Assembly: GCA_037176885.1 (NCBI GenBank)
Contig: JAWWNJ010000017.1
Location: forward strand, 1-64,000
Reading direction: 5' to 3'
Length of the DNA stretch: 64,000 nucleotides
Source: Favolaschia claudopus
Taxonomy: Eukaryota; Basidiomycota; Agaricomycetes; Agaricales; Mycenaceae
Made by a program: the position numbers and the translations under genes. Under the pieces are notes generated by a model. It ran no database searches. It saw only the letters and a program-made list of their open reading frames with translations, and was not told the DNA's origin. Of the stretch, positions 42,814 through 55,076 are shown in pieces (position 1 is the first letter of the stretch; each line of letters starts with the position of its first letter).

Positions 42814-45800
42814 ATGTCTTCCGATCCTGCACCGAACCCGCAAGACAAATATCGCCTCCCAGTCAACGTCAAACCCTCGCATTACAACCTGGTTTTCTGG
42901 ACGGATCTCGAATCGCTCGAGTTTGGCGGCGTAGCCACTGTGGAGTGAGCCTTGTCACAATTTTCCGTACAAATCCCCTGAATTTTGCGCGCGGCGTGAA
43001 GTTTGGATATCCTCCAGGAAACAACGTCAATTATTCTCAACTGCTCGGCTGATCTGAAGTTGAGAGAATCGTGCGTTGTTGCATCCACAATTTCGAAGCA
43101 AAAGGTCCCACTAATCACTTGTACAGATCTATTCACTGCACTGATCTAGGTGCAAACGAAGTTCAATCGGCAACAATCACTGCAGACGAGGAATTATGTC
43201 GTGCAACCCTGAATTTCGCCAACGCTCTCCCATCTGGATCCAAGGCGCAAGCTAAAATCTCATACACTGCTCCGCTCCGCGCCACCATGAACGGCTACTA
43301 TAAATCCGCGTGGCAAAGGGAAGGCAAGACTGAATATTACGCCCTCACGCACTTCCAGGTAAGCTCCATCTTTAGTTGACGTCCTCAAATCCATCAATCT
43401 ATGCATCGAATAACACCTATCCCAGCCAACCGATGCCCGCGCGGCCTTTCCTTGCTGGGACGAACCGCAACTCAAAGCAACTTGGACAATCATTATGATT
43501 TCTCGTGCTGATACAGTCAACATTAGCAACATGCCTGTCGAGTCCGAGGCTGCATACGATCATCCAACTTCGCCTGACTCGGAAGCATATCTGGTCACCC
43601 CGCCGAGGAAAGAAGACGTCAAGTGGAAAGTCACCAAATTCCAGAAATCACCACCAATGTCCTCCTACCTCGTTGCCTTCGCTAACGGCCCTTTCGAGTA
43701 CCTGCACACAAGCGTGACGATGCCTTTGAGCGGGAAGACTATCCCGCTGCGACTGTATGGTAACTATGGGACTTGCTACTGAAATACATCTATGCAATGC
43801 GTTGAAATCCGTACCAGCCACCCCCGACATCGTACATCAAGGCGAATTCTGCTTGGAGGTCGCGAAAAAGGTTTTGCCCCTGTACGAGAAGATATTCGAC
43901 ATCGAGTACCCGCTTCCGAAACTGGACTTCTTGCCTGTGAGAAAATTCTCATCTTGCAAATCCAAAGGTCTCACAGCGTGGAACAGGCTAGCGATTTTGA
44001 CATCGGTGAGCAAACAGCAAACATACTTACATCAGTTTTCATGAAAATCACCCATCAAACGTTCGCAGGTGCTATGGAGGTAATTTATTAATACAGATCT
44101 CACGTCAAATGAATGAATTTGGGACTGAATATTCACACCACCCACACAGAACTGGGGCCTCATCACCGGACGCACCGTCGCCTTCATGATGGACCCCAAG
44201 AAGGCCGATATCGCATCGAAGAAATGGATCGCCCGAACCACAAGTCATGAAGTAGCTCATATGTGGTAACTTAAACTCTCTTTCGTCTCATGCAAATTAG
44301 TTACCCACACGAATGACAGGTTTGGAAACATTACGACCATGGCGGTATGTGTTTGAGCTTCCGAGCGAATATTCACTGGAATTGTATGAAGTGGTGGGAT
44401 TGTCTCTATCTCAACGAGGGTAATCAATTTTCTCCGTCACATCTGACCTGCAGCTGAAAATTGATTTGGAAAGGATTCGCAACTCTTGTGCGCCGTACTA
44501 AATTTTCTGCTCACCATCCTACCTGACAAGCCTTCCTATGCAGATGGGAGAATCAATCATTCTCAGTGAGCTTCCTCGACACCATAAATTATTCGATTCA
44601 TTCCGTCTGATTAATCCTACTTCATGAAAGACAAGTCAGTCTTCTTCCATCACAGCAGAGTCGGCGGTCATTGCTAAATAAATGCCAGGGTCTTCCCCGA
44701 GTGGGAAGTGGATGCGACCTTCATAGCTAACCACGTTCAGCGCGCCCTGACCCTCGATGCCAAGCGATCTTCTCATCCCATCGAGGTCGAATGCCCCGAT
44801 GCCAATTTCCTCACTCAGGTATGCATCTCAAAAGATCGTCCTCGGTCACTCACTTGAACTTGAATCCGAATCACAGATATTCGACGCGCTCTCTTATTCG
44901 AAAGCTGCCGCAGGTAAGCGTAAGCAAGCAGCCCACTTACAAACAATTATTGATTTAGAATGTACCCTAGTCCTACGCATGCTTTCTGAGTATATCGGGG
45001 AGGAGAAATTCATGAAAGGCGTCTCCCTGTATCTGAAAGCGCATCTATACGGCAACAGCGTCACTCGCGATCTATGGGAAGGAATATCGACTGCTTCTGG
45101 TATGTTCCTTTTCAAGATACAATTCTTCTCTGACCAAGAAGCATAGGCCAAGATATTGTACGCATTATGAGCGACTGGGTTATCAAGGTCTCTCCCGCAA
45201 TCCCCTCCTTCGCTTTCTCTCACGTATCGAGAATGTAGATCGGCTTTCCGCTCATCACGGTCACCGAAACCCCCAACGGCATCCATATTCGGCAAGACAG
45301 ATTTTTGAACAGCGGGGCGCCGAACGCGGATGAAAATGAAACTATTTGGTTCGGCGGCGCTGGTTTCACCTTTTGTTATAAGCTGATTCCAGAGCAATTG
45401 ATTAGGAGTGTGCCCTTGTCCATTCTTACTGTCGATGAGGCCAACGGGCAAGTGAATATCGACAAGACCGCTGTCCTCGACGAGAGGGAGAAGGATATCG
45501 CTCTCGATACCGGCAAAACTTTCAAATTAAACTCTGGGACAATCGGACTCTGTGAGTCATCTTGTTGCGTGCTTGAACGAGTTTCTTTCTTAACTCTAAA
45601 TCTGTAGATCGTGTATCATACACACCCGATCGCCTCAAGAAAATTGCCATCGAGGCGGCCAAAGAAAATTCTGTCTTTTCGTTGAGCGACCGCATCGGGT
45701 TGCTTTTCGATGTGTCGGAATTAGCCAATGCAGGGTTGACGCAAGTGAGCACTCTGCTCACTTTGATCGATATCTGGAAGAACGAAACACATCGCAAGTG

Positions 45801-47088
45801 GCCTGTTAGTAAAAAGTGTAACTTTCTTGGTACTAATTCGTATGGTAGATCTCGTTTGGCAAAGCATGTTGAGCGCCTTTATGGAGATCCTTCGTCCATT
45901 CGAAGATCACCCACAAATCAGCACCAGTTTACGTGCGTTCATTCGAGTGAGTGGTTATCCCTGTCGCTTCTCATGAAGATCTCTGACCTTTTTCTGTCAA
46001 TAGACATTGTTTGTCCCTTTGGTTCAGCGTCTCGGGTACGAGTTTAGTGAAGGGGAATCAGTCGACATCGTGCAATTGCGCAAAAACGCCATCACTGGCG
46101 CCGTGGCTGGAAGGGATGAGAGGTATGTTTCGCGCGCCACTTGCTTCAGTTCACTCCTCAGCATCTGCCAAGTGTAACTCAAGAACTACGCGATCGGTTT
46201 GCGCAGTACTTGCGGACGGGTGATCAGACGAATATTCCCTCCGATATCAAGAGACCAATATTCTCAACGGTTTGTTTCTCACCTTTGCTTCCTTGGCGTA
46301 CGCTGAGTCTCCGATACATTCACTCCCTCTTAGGCTGCTAGAGCGGGGGGCCGAGAAGAATTCGACGCGCTGTTGAATATTATCGAGCACCCGGCTAATC
46401 AGTCAGATAGAAGCGCGGCCATGTCAGATTCCACACACACTCTTTGAATTACGCCTTACTTTGCAACAGTTTTGCCATTGGACACGTCCAAGAAGAGAGT
46501 CTCCTCAACGAGTTGTTTTCGTACATGCTCACCAAGGCCCGGGATCAAGATGTGGTCCATTTTTGCATCGGAATGGAGGCCAATCCAATTGCTCGCCCCA
46601 TGCTCGTACCTTTCTTCAAAGAGAATTACGATACCGTGAGTTGCAGAATTGTCAAGCCACACTTTTTGCTAAATCAAAATTGACAATAGTTCAGCAAGCG
46701 ATTCGCAACAAACTCCATGCTCAAATATATGGTCACAGTCAGTACCTTCTTCTCCAGGTCTCGACCCCGGATACATGTTTTCGCAGTCTTGCTTCAGAGG
46801 GCTATCGACGCAAGCGGCGCATGATGACGCGGAAAAGTATTTCAAAGTGAGTCCAATCAATTCCACAACATCGTCTCAGTGACTCGACCGTTGGATAGGA
46901 CAAAGATACCACTCGTTATAGCATGGCACTTGCCCAGGCTTTGGAAACCATACGTGTTCGGATAGCTTACATCAAAGTCTGTTTATGATCTGATGAGTCC
47001 CGCGCCTCAGCTGACGATTGCCTTTCAGCGTTCGGGCGATGACCTGGAGAAATGGTTAATGAATTGGGAACAACAGTCCCAAATCTGA
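42814..47088 (+). CDS. M1-family zinc aminopeptidase (puromycin-sensitive / Aap1-Ape2 type)
   Basis: Removes N-terminal residues from peptides. ATG 42814 (MSSDPAPNPQDKYRLPVNVK) with no signal peptide, so likely cytosolic. More than 20 short introns interrupt it. Landmarks: PTDARAAFPCWDEP (43420-43470); substrate motif GAMENWG split by an intron (44070-44160); zinc site HEVAH-MW-FGN (44245-44340) fitting HEXXH; the second zinc ligand Glu in WWDCLYLNEG (44395-44420); VFPEWEVDATF (44690); LRMLSEYIGEEKFMKG (44970); and C-terminal DRIGLLFDVSELANAG, NAITGAVAGRDE, NPIARPMLVPFFKENYD and RYSMALAQALETIRVRI. Ends RSGDDLEKWLMNWEQQSQI, TGA 47086-47088. Checked junctions keep frame and all catalytic motifs are present, so it is probably functional. 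Confidence 0.93.
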
Positions 47089-47936
47089 TGTCAAAATTCT
47101 TGGGGGTCTTCCTCACCAGCCTGAGCCCGTATGCTGATTATTGGACAATGTCACTTATTAACGAGATACGCTATAAACGAAAAGCGATTGTTGTATGCAG
47201 GACAAGAGATCAAAAGAAAAACGATGCGCTGCATCTACTATATGTGCCAGAAGTTTATCAAAATGTACTGTTGAATGGTTCATTGGCAGCATCGTCGGGG
47301 TACTTCCACTACATCAGCGCAGAGAACGGCTCAGTGACAAAGATTGATAATCCCTATATCATTCACCGCGTCATTTACTAAAATTTCAGCGCCGAATGCG
47401 CGCTGGAGAGGCAAGAGCGCAAGTTGAACAAATTTCGAACCGTGGGAAACGCTTGATTGCCGATCAAATGTTTCCATTAATCCAAGGAACAAGGCTATGG
47501 GATTCCCTGGGATTTCCGTCCACCGCAGCAACACTTGAGCATTTGAAAATGCTCTCGCTGAATACGGCCAAAGAATAAATAGGCAATCCCGCAAAAAACG
47601 GCGTTCCTGAGCGGGATGAAGCCGTGCATGATGGGATATCACCTGTTACCTGACCCATGTATACTCTATATGGAATGGTGCGATTGAAAGAACATTCCGT
47701 GTGTTTCACGAGCTCTCCAGGAGCCACATCAAGCACAATGGTTGACCAAACACATGCAACGGTGAATACAGCCAGAGCCTCGCTGCCTGCAACACAGAAT
47801 CCGGGACAGCGCGAAGATGTAGTACCGTTATCAAAGGGAAATTACTCTCTGAGCGTTGGGACAAGCTCAGCGATGATAGGTAGTGTGTCGGAATTCAAGT
47901 TGAGGCAGCCACGAACGCTTGGCGAGTAACTATTTA
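47089..47936. other. Intergenic region
   Basis: Open frames exist here but none shows a recognisable domain or convincing splice pattern. Confidence 0.4.
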
Positions 47937-48675
47937 TTATGAGACACGATTCAATGTCGTGTGTGCCGCGGATAGACTATGTGGCTTTGGATTGTGCTGT
48001 GTTGTCCGCACGAAATCTATCGTTGGATGTCTTTGTGAGAGGAGAGAATGCCGATATATGTTGAAGGCAGTTCCGAATACTACCATCGCGTGAGTGCAAG
48101 CCGGCAATGGGATCACCATACATACATGTGAGGAAGAGGCACCAAGCGAAGACGTCCACCAAAGAATAAAGGGCACATATGCCACTGCTTGTTGGATCAT
48201 AAAAATAGCCCGAGGACAAATCACAGAGGAAAGTATTGGTGAACACCAAACCGGCTGTGAGCCCTTCACAGCGAGGTAAGGGCGTTGGCGGTTTGACTAA
48301 TATTGCATAAAACGTACCAATCCACGACAACCCAAGCCCGCACAATGGCCACATTAGAAATATCATTGACCCTTCCGTGGTTTGCGAAGGCCTGCGGCGC
48401 AGGCGTTTTAACCTGAGTGAACGAATTATTGCAGGAAGAAAGACGGATGCAAAAATGTTTACATTACTACGAGTGCCACAAATGTGCCCACTGAGTAATA
48501 GGCAACAACACACTGCAGGATACCTGCCACGGATAATTTTCAGATCAGCGCTGAAGACCTCGGAAATGAGCATACCTGGAGACGGATCCCCCCACGATCC
48601 AAACCATTGGTCTCCGCCTAGAGCAAGAACTGCGATGGAAAAACAGAATATCAAGAAGACAATGCAAGTCGACAC
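47937..48675 (-). CDS. Putative small multi-pass membrane protein
   Basis: Minus-strand frame with several hydrophobic segments: CIVFLIFCFSIAVLALGG (about 48620-48670), SMIFLMWPLCGLGLSWIG (48320-48370), TAGLVFTNTFLCDLSSG and ALYSLVDVFAWCLFLTC (48120-48250). GT...AG pairs near 48525-48575 and 48298-48320 suggest introns, and the start is uncertain. In the last part a second frame (to 47937) is equally hydrophobic, so the true C-terminus is unclear. No family recognised. Confidence 0.4.
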
Positions 48676-49398
48676 TGCGGACTCAAAGTTTGTTTTCCGT
48701 TGATTTCGAGGACCACATTTCTTACCGTATATTGGCCACGGCGAGGGGTTCGGTATGGGCCTCTGCGAGCGGTCTCCATTGCCTTTCTCTGCGTCACAAT
48801 GCGGGCAACGATGCGAACAGCTCGCAATCGGAGAGCTGGGAGAATAGTTTCAGAACAAAACAACTACTGCGGTTCAACTACAACATACGGACCTGGCAAT
48901 GGCACTTTCTAATGCCACATTGCTGCGCTGTGGCACAGCAGGAAGCGCCTTCTCCTCTTCGCTGTTGCCAGCTTTTTCTGGGGGAAAATCGGTCGTCACA
49001 ATCATTTAGAGTCGTCGCGGTACGTGGTCAAGAGTGGGGCCGAGGGAGGGCTTCCAGTAAACGACGCCTCTGAGGTCCGGGAGAGAGAGACGACGTGGGT
49101 TCCGCAGTCTTTGCCGCCGCAGCAGACATTGAAAATTTAATCGCGGTGTGTGATCCTAAGTGAGTACGTAATATATTTGTTGTCTGCCGTAATTAGAGTA
49201 GTTTCGGATCCGGTCCGAGCATGTTCAAGATGAACATCGAATTTTATCACAACTCCAGTTCTCGAAATCACGCCGGATAATGCAATGGAAGATATATTCG
49301 CATCAGTCCAACCGACACACAGTGAACGAACGATCAAAATTTAGTTCCGAGACAGTTCACGATAAAATCAACACCAAGTTCAACCCAAATTCAACCAT
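48676..49398. other. Intergenic region downstream of the P450
   Basis: No gene supported. Confidence 0.4.
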
Positions 49399-51673
49399 TC
49401 ATATCCCCTCTGACTCCGCATACGCCCTGAGAACGAGAGGAAGGCTAGATTTCCTTCCGCCTTCAGCCACTACAAATGGGCGTTGGAGCAGCGCAGCAGG
49501 ACGAATCCCTCCTTCCGGAACCGCCTTCTCAATCTCAAAAGCGCGTACAACGGCAAACAGTAGCGCTTTCACCTCGAGAACGGCAAACCGGAAACCAACA
49601 CAATTATGCGGTCCCGCGAAGAAGGTCATGAGATTGGCCCAGACGGTCGGGATGTTGCTGGCGTCTTTTGGGATGTTCTCCCAGCGTTCAGGTCTAGATG
49701 AGTAGAAGCGTCACACGATAGAGCAATGATATGAATTAAAACATTGCCACTCACTTCCATTCTTTAGCGTCCAACCCCCAGATTTCCGCGTCCGTATTAA
49801 TGGCGAGAACAGGAATGTGGATCAGCTGCCCTTTAGGAATCACAACTGAAACTTGTGTCTCTCCATTCTTGTCGATGTATGGCTTCGAAAGCGGCAGAAC
49901 ATCTTCCTCCATCGCCATTCGATGGCGGAATGTTATTGGAGAATAAAGACGCAAGGTTTCGCGGACGACCCTATCACAATAAAATCGGCGCTGAGCTGAC
50001 CAAGAAGATGGAATTGTTAGAAACCTTTCGAGATAAGGAAGCGAGTTCAGCTCGTCCATTGTGGGGTTGTCCGTCGATATAGTGAAGAGCTCTTCCCGGA
50101 GCTCCTTTTGAGCAGCCGTGTTCACGGACAGAGCGTGTAACGCCCAAGATGCAGCAAGACTGGTTCAAACCATTATTCAAATTGAATTCAGAATTTTGTG
50201 ATTTAATGAACGCTCACCTGGTTGTTTCATTCCCAGCCACGAAGAAAGTCGGGATCTCTGAAAAGAATCAAGCCATATAGGCATTGGTCAGAAGAATGCC
50301 TAGTTTACAACCACTCACGCGAGACAAGCTCCGCGTCATTCAGACGTTGGTTGACCGGCACATCGGGCGACAAGTTGGCTCTGAGAAGCGTAGAAAGCAA
50401 GTCGCGTTGACCGCCCATGTTCTTGTCTTTGTTGGATGCCTCGATGTCCGCCTTACTTCTTGCCAGAATTTGATATCCGATGGTCAACATCTTGCTGCGA
50501 GCGGCCAAGAACAAACTCGTTCCTGGCAATGGCTACAATAACGATAAAATTGTTAGATTGCATTGGAAGAATGTGGTTCAGTCATACGCACGATGAGTTT
50601 GAGAATTGGGACGAGGGATTGTAATTGCCGAAACGTCGCGTAACGACTGGAAGCAGGAGAGTGGAAAATCTGTAAAAGGACTTCGTTGAGTTCGTTGGGT
50701 TTCTTGTCGGGCACGAGAGCCTGGAAGTCATAATCGAATCCTGTGAATCTATAAAAAAATCATCGAGGCAGGATGGGATGTTCGAATGTACCAGCTTTGC
50801 CGATGGTGTCCAGAGTCATGAGGCGAATCCATGAGAGGACATCAATATGAGTACTGCCGTCTTCTCCAAGTTGCGCTTTCCAAATATCACTGAGCTGTTT
50901 ACCGCTGGGTTTGTCGACGATCTCGGAGCATGGATATTGCGACATACTTGAGTGGCCTTCTCCATGAATATTTCGGTGATTACTCGCATTTGAGCTATCG
51001 TGAAGGCTGGGTTCTAGCCAAAAATGCTTCAAGGCCATGAATAGTTTATATTCTGGATACCTACCACAATGCGACGCTGCAAATGCAATCAGCAATGGTC
51101 AAACTGAATAAGAGAAGCCACGTACGAAACGTTTATGATCCTCTTCCTCAACGGAGAGAATTCCTGACGGAAACAATGATGATGAGATAAAGAGGGTAAA
51201 GAGCACGAAGGATCATATACATACCATCCCCACTCAAACCCCTGGAGCTTTCGCGGGCGGACGGCGCTCTCCGATATACCGCACTTTTGCTGAATATATG
51301 GTTTATCGCTTTGATATCTGAGGTGTGCAGCTCGGAGATCTGCGAAGTATGGCTTCATTTAATGGGTTCATGACCGGTGCAGAAAATAGAGTGCACGCTA
51401 AAGAGACCTCTGAATCGGAAAGTTGCTCCGAACTCTTCTCGCCACCTGTTCATCAAATTTGCATCTTCCTCGAAGGAGTTCAGCACCGGGAAAGTGGAGC
51501 AGGAACAGACTGGCCATCATTTCCTTGAAATTACCGAAGAGCCAACTGTGCGATTGGGGACCGGGCATACGACGAATCGACTTTGCGAACTCGCGATAGA
51601 GGATTGGAAGTGCATGGTACAATACATAGAACAGAACGGTCAGACCAACTGGGAGGAGAACTGGGGAAGTCAT
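49399..51673 (-). CDS. Cytochrome P450 monooxygenase
   Basis: Membrane-anchored heme monooxygenase. ATG 51673 gives MTSPVLLPVGLTVLFYVLYH, an ER anchor, followed by the Pro-rich hinge region (RRMPGPQSHSWLFGN). Ten or so exons. Seen in order: helix C-D region, ALVPDKKPNELNEVL-type segment (50700), the ExxR of helix K in VVRETLRLYSP (about 49970), FRHRMAMEEDVLPL and VVIPKGQLIHIPVLAIN (49800-49900), the PERWENIPKDA segment (49670), and the heme loop FFAGPHNCVGFRFAV with the Cys codon near 49600. The heme loop has A-G-P-H where most fungal P450s have G-G-P-R. Ends at 49399. Resembles expanded mushroom P450 families; substrate unknown. No breaks noted. Confidence 0.92.
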
Positions 51674-53567
51674 TGCGATAGCGTGCGTCAGAAGGAGCTC
51701 TGGGGTTTATATAGCATTTCAATTAGTGAGTCGCACGCCTGCTTCCGCGTGAGGCCACGGTGCTCACCCGATACTTACAACTCGATAAACTGCAAATCTA
51801 TTGTATGTGAATGACTCTGCGGCGTTTATGTAGCCAATGAAAGAAGAGAACGCACGAGAAGACCTTCACCATTGGTCTGTATTCTGAACTTCGCTCGGGT
51901 TGCGACCGGTACACTGCGATAATTTCGGTCATGACCTGGGGTCGGTGACGCAACATTCAGGCGCCCAACGCAGAAGAGTGAGACCCCAGATAGTATAGTT
52001 GGAAAAATGGTCTTGAGCAATTTCTTGAGCTTGGACTTGTGGGGGTAAGGTACCATTCAACGTAGTCTCTTGCACAGACTCACACTCGATAACTCGTTAC
52101 AGAGTCTGTTGGTTACCGCGGTCTGATTACCGTTACCATCCCTTATTATATAAGCAGACCATTTTAGGAAGCATCTCCGGCACACCTTTACGCGTTTGAC
52201 GCGTTTTTCCACTTGTTGGGCCGATTTGAGTGGTGAGCTCACTGTGATTATCTTCAACATGGGACCTTGCAGTGGGCACCAAGCTCTTTGGGTTTGAATT
52301 TATGGCTTACCATTTTTGGTAGTGTTAGCTTGGTGTTAGCCTTAATCCGCACACTGGATAGTTTTTGGTCTACAGGAGTAGCTGCGGGGTGTTTCTAGGA
52401 GCTACAAGATGCTTTGATTCTGAGCTTACACGTATTTTATGTCGAACGACGCGCTCTTGCAGTATCGGCGCGTCGTTAATGGGTTTCCAAAAAAGGAAGC
52501 TTATATAATAAGGGGCGGTAACGGTAATGAGGCCGCGGTAACTAACGGACTACATTCAACGTTGAACGCGGCGCATTCACCGCTCAATCTCAAAACCTGG
52601 TGGCTTGGTGCGAGAATTCAGGTTACCTGTACGCGGTTAACAGCATAGAACATACTGTAGCTTTCGGCTGGTTCGTGCGCAAAAATCCGACCCGATTCAG
52701 CCTGAATATCGCGGAAAAGTGGAAATTCGAATAGCGGAGAACACCAAGTTGGGTTTTGATGATCACTTATAGTGATCACCGAGATCACCGAGACTGTCGT
52801 CCCGATTTGTCAGCGTGTGCTGCCACATCAACGAACGACGAGCTAGTGCACGACGAGCTTGCGACGAGCTCTGTCTAAGCCCCGTATTGTTCTTCTCAAT
52901 GGATTCTGTATGTGCAATCTCAAGTCTATCTGAAATCGATCGAACACTTCTACAACACCCGGTGCTCCGAATCCTTCAAATGCAATCCAAAAGAGTTCAA
53001 ATGCCTCCGTCCGGCCAGTACACCCTTTCAAATCTTGGTCGTAGTCACGTCATCTACGCACCAAGCTATGCGGACGGGCGTTGGGTTGGCGTATGCAAAG
53101 GCTGAGCAAGGTCTGAGGATGCGGGATGGAGCGCCGCCCAACAAGACCAGTGTGGTCGGGAGGAGAAGACCTACGAGGCAGGACATTATCATGTTATGGA
53201 CAATGCAGGAGCTGTATCCGACTCGGATGGGGTGGGAGGGGTGGCGGCCGCTGTGAGAGACTCTCCAAACTGCAATCACTGCAGCTGTATCTCTCTGTAT
53301 CCTCACTGATATCTTGACGTCAGACCTTTTCATCTTTTGCTCGGTTGCGTTCGATGCAGCTGCAATCATGATCCTCTGTGTGGACGAGGGATAGCTAATA
53401 AGCCCAAGATTCGCTCAGGACGACAAGAAGAAGAAAGTCGGAAGAAAACCATGGACAAGACTACATACGAAGGCAAAGTTTCGCACTCTTGGTCGACTCC
53501 GTAGAGTCTCAAGCCCAGGAGGCCACGACAAGGCGGTGCGAGGGCTGCTAACCCGCTCCTAGGGAAA
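51674..53567. other. Region upstream of the P450, with inverted-repeat element
   Basis: Contains the inverted-repeat element 52104-52550. A plus-strand frame near 52890-53256 (PVLRILQMQSKRVQMPPSGQ in one frame) might be an exon or relic, but no domain is assigned. Confidence 0.4.
52104..52550. mobile_element. MITE-like element with 52-bp inverted repeats
   Basis: Arms 52104-52155 and 52499-52550 are reverse complements at about 46 of 52 positions, both containing GTTACCGCGG, ATTACCGTTACC and CCCTTATTATATAAGC. They enclose 343 bp without coding capacity; a further inner hairpin (AACGACGCG/CGCGTCGTT) lies at about 52444-52476. No clear target duplication was found. Confidence 0.75.
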
Positions 53568-53695
53568 CTACGTAGGAAAAGAACGCAACAAGGGGGACGA
53601 AGGAAGGAAGCAAAAAGGTGCGCAGAGAAGAAGAAATAAAAAAGGCGCGTGTCCCGTCGAAAACTTGAAGTCCATACTGATAACCAAACAGTTGA

Positions 53696-54349
53696 TAGTC
53701 AGCGAGAGAGTTAAGAAAGCGAAGAGGTTTCGACTCACCCAGTTGGCGGAAACGTCTTGCAATGGGCTGTTCAGCGCGCAGCGTTTCCCGTAGTCTCGGT
53801 AGAGGCTCGGCCGCCCGAAGACGGAGTCATCGCAGTCTGCGTCTCCCCCAGGGCGTGTGCGCACCTCCCGGATCCAAGCCCGACCAAGAACCCCGTCACC
53901 GTACAGACCGACCAATTGAACGACTTGGTCTCTGGATCCGGTGCGGCAGAACCCAGCCAACCAGAGTCTGAGGGCAGTAATCAGTAAGAATAGTAATCAG
54001 TAAGAATTACTTCAGACAGAGTAGCGTCAAACTCACTGATTCGTTGAAGGTCGGAGGTCGAAGGCGATAACTGTGAAAGCTCTAGTCAGCGAGAAAGTCA
54101 AGAGGCGAAGAGTGTTCGACTCACCCATTTGGCGGAAACGTCCTGCAATGGGCTGTTCAGCGCGCAGCGTTTCCCGTAGTCTCGGTAGAGGCTCGGCCGC
54201 CCGAAGACGGAGTCATCGCAGTCTGCGTCTCCCCCAGGGCGTGTGCGCACCTCCCGGATCCAAGCCCGACCAAGAACCCCGTCACCGTACAGACCGACCA
54301 ATTGAACGACTTGGTCTCTGGATCCGGTGCGGCAGAACCCAGCCCACCA
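53696..54349. repeat. 386-bp-period tandem duplication (267 bp conserved)
   Basis: 53696-53962 and 54082-54349 match almost base for base from GTCAGCGAGA through GGCAGAACCCAGCC, with most differences in the first 60 bp (the intron part). Confidence 0.9.
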
Positions 54350-54352
54350 GAA
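53739..54352 (-). CDS. Unrecognised gene fragment with a tandemly duplicated exon
   Basis: Two nearly identical minus-strand exons, 54125-54352 and 53739-53967, each flanked by an acceptor (AAAG, TCAG) and GTGAGT donor. Each encodes GFCRTGSRDQVVQLVGLYGD and continues to SPLQDVSA(K/N)W. A small exon may lie between them (about 54035-54069). An upstream exon ending GEGESTI-like sequence near 54410-54480 is possible. Exon lengths are 228 and 229 nt, so one copy would shift frame. No family recognised. Confidence 0.45.
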
Positions 54353-54480
54353 CTTTAAGGCGAGGGTCAGTAATGATTGTGAGCAACAGAGGTTTATGCA
54401 GCTTACCGATTGTCGACTCTCCCTCTCCCTGCAGTTGCCGGCGTTGAGACCCTGCAAACCGCTTCAGCGTAAAGGGTATG

Positions 54481-55076
54481 AATCAGCTGCACTCACTTGT
54501 TCTCTCACCCTCTGTTGGAAGAGGGAGTGAGTTCGCTGGAGGTTAGACTGGGGGTGCTGTTTAATTTATACCTTTGGAGGGGTGCTGGGAACCGCAATCT
54601 CAGACACGGATGTAAATTTACTTCCGCTCCAATTATTGCCATTTCGAGGTCAAATTCTCTTCTCATTGGTTGGGGTCGATCATCCATTCCCGGTAACGCC
54701 ATCCACGCTGCAGCTATTGGTATTTTCGCCCCGATGATTCCGAGTCCAGTGGTACATTGCCTATATGATTTTCGCTGCAAATTGTCTTTGAGATTTGACC
54801 GTGGAGGAGCTCCTAGAGCTTACCTCGCGCCTTGGGGAGATTATTCGCGGTTGTGCGGACCTTTCGCCCTTGAGTTCAGTCTGACGTGCTGAAATGTCCG
54901 TATCGCGGTGTTTGTTCGTTGTCCGCAAATGGCGAGGAATGACGAAAAGGGTGTGAGTGGGACTCGGAAAAGCTCGGAAAAAGCCATACAGTGGGACTCG
55001 GAAGCTCGGATGAGGGCAAACTCCGGCATCGATTTTCCGGACCAAGTGGCCGAACAGCTGCTTGCACGTCGCCGCG
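54481..55076. other. Spacer before the F-box cluster
   Basis: No gene supported on either strand. Confidence 0.4.
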
